A stretch of DNA of 9,889 nt from Desulfobacula sp. (GTDB taxonomy: Bacteria > Desulfobacterota > Desulfobacteria > Desulfobacterales > Desulfobacteraceae). How positions within the stretch are numbered: the stretch's first letter is position 1; the number at the start of each line of letters is the position of its first letter. The translations under genes were made by a program, and so were the position numbers. A model generated the notes under the pieces. The model saw only the letters and a program-made list of their open reading frames with translations, searched no databases and was not told the origin of the DNA. This document shows positions 7,103-9,889 of this stretch, in pieces. The DNA lies in assembly GCA_027858355.1 (NCBI GenBank), contig JAQICW010000440.1, positions 1-9,889 on the forward strand. Direction: 5' to 3'.

Positions 7103-7291
7103 TTAAACGCATCGACTTGAAATAATGGCTCGAAAGTGCTTTTCACATTTTAAATTTACACCTATATTTGATCGGCCTTTGATCATGTAGGTGACCATTG
7201 CCCAATTATTTAGTGTCATCCATAGGTCCAGGTTTTTTGCTATCCGGCAAAGCTCGATATGATAATATAGCTGGTTAAAATCCGGATTGTA
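7103..7291 (-). other. Possible relic coding fragment on the minus strand
   Basis: Read on the minus strand, the ORF gives about 60 residues, including LDLWMTLNNWAMVTYMIKGR and NIGVNLKCEKHFRA, before stopping at 7103. The composition is more protein-like than the other shadow frames. It does not overlap a + strand gene, so it is not explained as an antisense shadow. The first residues of the ORF (7292-7336) are only the complement of the oxidoreductase leader and start. I do not recognise the family; a mobile-element remnant is possible. Confidence 0.25.
7238..7266 (+). promoter_or_regulatory. Candidate promoter of the flavin oxidoreductase gene
   Basis: TTGCTA (7238-7243, four of six -35 bases) is followed after 17 bp by GATAAT (7261-7266, five of six -10 bases). 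A start near 7273 would leave a leader of about 55 bases. The 350-bp gap upstream makes an independent promoter likely, but AT-rich DNA gives such matches by chance. Confidence 0.35.
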
Positions 7292-7328
7292 AATGAAACC
7301 CAGGCAAATTAATAGTAGGAGAGAACAT

Positions 7329-9320
7329 ATGAACAAAGAATTTCAGAAGCTTTTCAATCCAATTAAGATCGGAAATGTGAGACTAAAAAACCGTATTGTA
7401 ATGGCTCCCATGGGGTTAGAATACATGGTGGATCCTCACGGAAACCTAAATCAGAGAGTGGTGGACTACTATCTTGAAAGAGCCCGTCACGGGGTGGGTA
7501 TGATCATTTGCTCGGTCTTTAAGGTGGAAAATCGTGTAGAAGCCCTGGAAGAGTGCATTCCCATGATCCGAGAGACATCTGTGGGTTACCTTAGTGAACT
7601 GTGCGATGTGGCCCACAGCTTCGGAGCCCGTATTTTCGTCCAACTGACCGCCGGATTTGGCCGTGTCACGGTTCCGGCCACTTTGAGGGGCCCATGCGTA
7701 TCGGCCTCGCCCAACCCTAATTTTTGGGATCCGTCCATAATTTGCACTGCCCTCACCACAGAAGAGATCGGTAAAATTGTGACTGCTATGGGGGAGACTG
7801 CCTCTCGATTGGTCACGGCCGAAGTTGACGGGATTGAACTGCACGGCCACGAAGGGTATCTTTTCGATCAGTTCACCTCAAATATCTGGAACAAGCGTAC
7901 TGACCATTATGGTGGCAGCCTTGAAAACCGGTTGCGTTTTCCCATCGAATGCCTGAATGAAATTCGCCACCGGGTTGCAGATCGGCTGGCCGTGCAGTAC
8001 CGCTTCGGACTGAAGCACTATATCAAAGAGAACAACCAGGCAGCCCTTCCAGGCGAAACATTTGAGGAAAAAGGCCGGGATATTGTCGAGGGTCTTGATA
8101 TGGCCCGGATGCTGGAAAGCGCCGGTTTTGATGCTCTGCATGTGGACGCCGGGAGCTATGAAAGCCACTACTGGTCCCATCCGCCCAACTACCAGAAACA
8201 TGGCTGCATGGTCGATCTGGCCGCTTCAGCCAAAGAGTCGGTAACGATTCCGGTTGTGGGCGTGGGGCGCCTGGACAAGCCTGAAGTAGCGGCACAGGCC
8301 ATTATTGACAAAAAAGTCGACTTGGTCGCCATCGGTCGGGGATTGCTTGCCGATCCCCATTGGGCCGACAAAGTCAAATCCGGAACCACGGAAGACATCC
8401 GGCCCTGCGTGGGTTGTTACAATGGCTGTTTTGCAAATTATGCTAAAATCAGACATATCTCTTGTGCCCTGAACCCATCATCAGGACGCGAGCGGGTCTA
8501 CCGGTTGGAACCGACCCACAAACCCCTTGATGTGATGGTAATAGGTGCCGGTATTGCTGGAATGGAGGCGGCCAGGGTGGCTGCAATCCGGGGACATCGG
8601 GTCTCTATACACGAAAAAGCGGCCAGCCTGGGCGGGCTTGTGCAGAAGGTCGCTGTGCCGGACTTCAAAAGAGACCTGCGACGCCTGCTAACCTGGTATG
8701 AAAGACAGATTGATAACAGCAGTGTTAAAGTGTTCCTGAAGAGCGAAATGACGGCTGATACGATCCGGGCAGCAAAACCGGATGTGACCATAGTGGCCAC
8801 CGGCGCCCGGGTGATTGTGCCCGAAATCCCGGGAATCAAACGCGATTCAGTGGTCACATCTGTGGATTTACTTAATAACGGTGCTGAAACCGCCGGAAAA
8901 CGAGTGGTGATTGTAGGGGGTGGACTGGTCGGTTGTGAAATTGCTATCTGGCTGGCAAATGCCGGCAAACAACCAGTCCTGGTGGAAATGCTCCCTGAAC
9001 TGATGGAAGACGGAAGCCATGTGCCGATACAGGTAAAGACAATGACCATGGACCTATTGTCACAATGCGGCGCAACCATCCTCACCGACAGCCTGGTTTC
9101 AGAAATTACAGAAAAGGGAATTCTGGTGCAAAACGGTGGGAAGACGCCTTCCCTGGAGGCCGATACGGTTGTACTGGCCGTAGGAATGGCATCCGTCACG
9201 ACCCTGGCCGACCAGATCGAACCCATTCTGAGTCGTGTATACCGAATCGGTGACTGTCGAGCACCCCGAAATGTAATGAATGCTGTATGGGACGCCTACG
9301 AGATCGCGCGCTTTATTTGA
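7329..9320 (+). CDS. NADH:flavin oxidoreductase, FMN/4Fe-4S/FAD two-domain type (2,4-dienoyl-CoA reductase/TMADH family)
   Basis: This 663-residue cytoplasmic flavoenzyme has the family's full architecture. An Old Yellow Enzyme-like FMN barrel occupies about residues 1-350, beginning LFNPIKIGNVRLKNRIVMAP. It carries H172 and H174 in HGHEGYLFDQF and the YGGSLENR motif at 194. The FMN phosphate site is near VVGVGRLDKPE and IGRGLLADP. A 4Fe-4S cluster is held by C360, C363, C367 and C379 (C-x2-C-x3-C-x11-C). The FAD site is GAGIAG (406-411), and a second dinucleotide fold is VGGGLVGCE (from about 529). An acidic residue after its second strand (VLVEML) suggests NADH preference. Relatives reduce enoyl-CoA or bile-acid enones, or oxidise methylamines; the substrate here is unknown. 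The ATG at 7329 has AGGAGAG five bases upstream; the in-frame ATG at 7293 has none. Confidence 0.9.
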   Translation: MNKEFQKLFNPIKIGNVRLKNRIVMAPMGLEYMVDPHGNLNQRVVDYYLERARHGVGMIICSVFKVENRVEALEECIPMIRETSVGYLSELCDVAHSFGARIFVQLTAGFGRVTVPATLRGPCVSASPNPNFWDPSIICTALTTEEIGKIVTAMGETASRLVTAEVDGIELHGHEGYLFDQFTSNIWNKRTDHYGGSLENRLRFPIECLNEIRHRVADRLAVQYRFGLKHYIKENNQAALPGETFEEKGRDIVEGLDMARMLESAGFDALHVDAGSYESHYWSHPPNYQKHGCMVDLAASAKESVTIPVVGVGRLDKPEVAAQAIIDKKVDLVAIGRGLLADPHWADKVKSGTTEDIRPCVGCYNGCFANYAKIRHISCALNPSSGRERVYRLEPTHKPLDVMVIGAGIAGMEAARVAAIRGHRVSIHEKAASLGGLVQKVAVPDFKRDLRRLLTWYERQIDNSSVKVFLKSEMTADTIRAAKPDVTIVATGARVIVPEIPGIKRDSVVTSVDLLNNGAETAGKRVVIVGGGLVGCEIAIWLANAGKQPVLVEMLPELMEDGSHVPIQVKTMTMDLLSQCGATILTDSLVSEITEKGILVQNGGKTPSLEADTVVLAVGMASVTTLADQIEPILSRVYRIGDCRAPRNVMNAVWDAYEIARFI

Positions 9321-9374
9321 TTTTAACATGCTGGTGGGTCATTTTTAGTCGAGAATCACTGTTTTGCCAGAACC

Positions 9375-9584
9375 ATGGATGAAGGAAGGGCCTTTCTAAA
9401 AAATGTATTTCAACAACCGGCTGATATGATCCCGAGCTACAATGAAGGCAGGCTGGAGGTTCGTTTTCATACAATGTCTACCAGGCGGGAAAACAAGGCT
9501 TTGGAGGAGCTTTGTGATATAGTAAATAAGGAAAACTTTTCATACCCCGGGACAGAGCTGAAACTGGAATTTAAGGCTGCATAA
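9375..9584 (+). pseudogene. Small ORF resembling the C-terminal end of a large transposase
   Basis: The ORF encodes 69 residues: MDEGRAFLKNVFQQPADMIP, then a basic middle, and an end reading NFSYPGTELKLEFKAA. From memory, this 'I-P-x-Y ... L-x-V-x-F-H-x-x-S-x-x-R-E-N-x-A ... L-C-x-x-x-N ... Y-P-G-T-x-L-[KR]' pattern matches the last ~65 residues of large transposase-like proteins (about 500 residues). The open frame reaches back only to a stop at 9324-9326, and no ribosome-binding site is evident before the ATG. It therefore looks like a remnant whose body has been lost, ending a few bases before the monooxygenase-like sequence. An independent small protein cannot be excluded. Confidence 0.4.
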
Positions 9585-9591
9585 ACTGCAT

Positions 9592-9889
9592 TTAAATTTG
9601 GCTAAGGTCAGGAGTTCTGAAATTAAAGAAGGCCATTTGTCAGAATTTGTTGAGATTTTTAAATCCAATATTCCAAAGGTTCTTGAAGAAAAGGGATGTA
9701 TAGAGTATGTGCCAACCATTGACGTCCCTACAGGCCTGCCCCCCCCAGGAGTTGAATATTAATGGTGTCACAATAATCGAGAAGTGGGACAGCCTGGAGG
9801 ATTTAAAGGCACATTTATCAGCACCACATATGCTTGCATATAGAGAAAAAACCAAGCATCTTGTTGATAAAATGTCCGTCAAGGTATTG
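9592..9889 (+). pseudogene. YgiN-like quinol monooxygenase (ABM fold), frameshifted and cut by the window edge
   Basis: The first frame reads LAKVRSSEIKEGHLSEFVEI and then PKVLEEKGCIEYVPTIDVPTG, and stops at 9757-9759. A second frame continues NGVTIIEKWDSLEDLKAHLS, PHMLAYREKTKHLVDKMSVKVL to the end of the window. Joined, they follow the antibiotic-biosynthesis-monooxygenase fold closely, with the 'L-x-E-x-G-C-x-x-Y' and 'E-x-W-x-x-x-x-x-L-x-x-H-L-x-x-P-H' landmarks of YgiN, an enzyme linked to menadiol/quinol oxidation. Dropping one C from the C8 tract at 9739-9746 restores one continuous frame through PPQELNINGV. No ATG precedes the domain; CTG at 9586 or TTG at 9598 are the only nearby options. 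It is a pseudogene, or a single-base sequence error in a homopolymer. Confidence 0.75.

Larger units (their letters stand above)
6976..7328. other. Intergenic gap between aconitase X and the flavin oxidoreductase
   Basis: There is no convincing gene on the + strand. A 45-codon stretch without a start (about 6974-7110) reads SIKLAVAHEIGVPKILLADQ in part. It looks protein-like but is too short to assign. On the opposite strand an ORF from 7336 to 7103 has a protein-like middle (see the separate entry). The 3' part holds a promoter candidate and the ribosome-binding site of the oxidoreductase. Confidence 0.5.

Noticed and set aside
8498..9226. 242-codon open frame on the minus strand
   Set aside because: It lies wholly opposite the flavin oxidoreductase, whose FAD and NAD motifs are intact. 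The low-complexity Ser/Thr/Ile-rich translation is typical of an antisense shadow.

Overview
The window looks like a bacterial chromosome segment with moderate GC content, AT-rich intergenic stretches and every convincing gene on the + strand. The gene families fit an anaerobic Gram-negative bacterium, plausibly a sulfate-reducing Desulfobacterota. They are a polyamine-type ABC importer, aconitase X, an Fe-S flavin enoate-reductase-like enzyme, and several decaying insertion sequences. That placement is inference; no rRNA, tRNA or taxonomic marker gene is present.

Layout. Bases 1-634 hold no intact gene. They contain a short relic resembling a transposase C-terminus (106-192), a 12-bp inverted repeat, a perfect 46-bp palindrome (433-478) and a good promoter candidate (527-556). 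Bases 635-4705 are a complete four-gene importer of the spermidine/putrescine (Pot-like) class: periplasmic binding protein, ATPase and two permeases. A strong stem-loop lies between the binding-protein gene and the ATPase gene. Just after the last permease stop sits a full IS1595-family element (4714-5761). It has 26-bp near-perfect terminal repeats and a perfect 8-bp target duplication, but its transposase is frameshifted.

Downstream of the IS is a scar of truncated genes. It holds the C-terminal end of an unidentified membrane protein, the first ~23 codons of a second one, and then, out of frame, the last ~160 codons of the aconitase X large subunit. The aconitase X small subunit that follows is intact. 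After a 350-bp gap comes an intact two-domain NADH:flavin oxidoreductase of the 2,4-dienoyl-CoA reductase/trimethylamine dehydrogenase type (7329-9320). Next are a small ORF resembling the C-terminal end of a large transposase and a YgiN-like quinol monooxygenase that is frameshifted at a C8 tract and runs off the window.

Interpretation. The importer, aconitase X and the flavin oxidoreductase could once have formed an uptake and breakdown locus for an amine, amino acid or related small compound. The importer and oxidoreductase look functional. The middle has been damaged by at least one deletion and one IS insertion. I did not find convincing evidence of a wholly new system; the most informative features are the deletion scar that orphans the aconitase X small subunit and the perfect palindrome.
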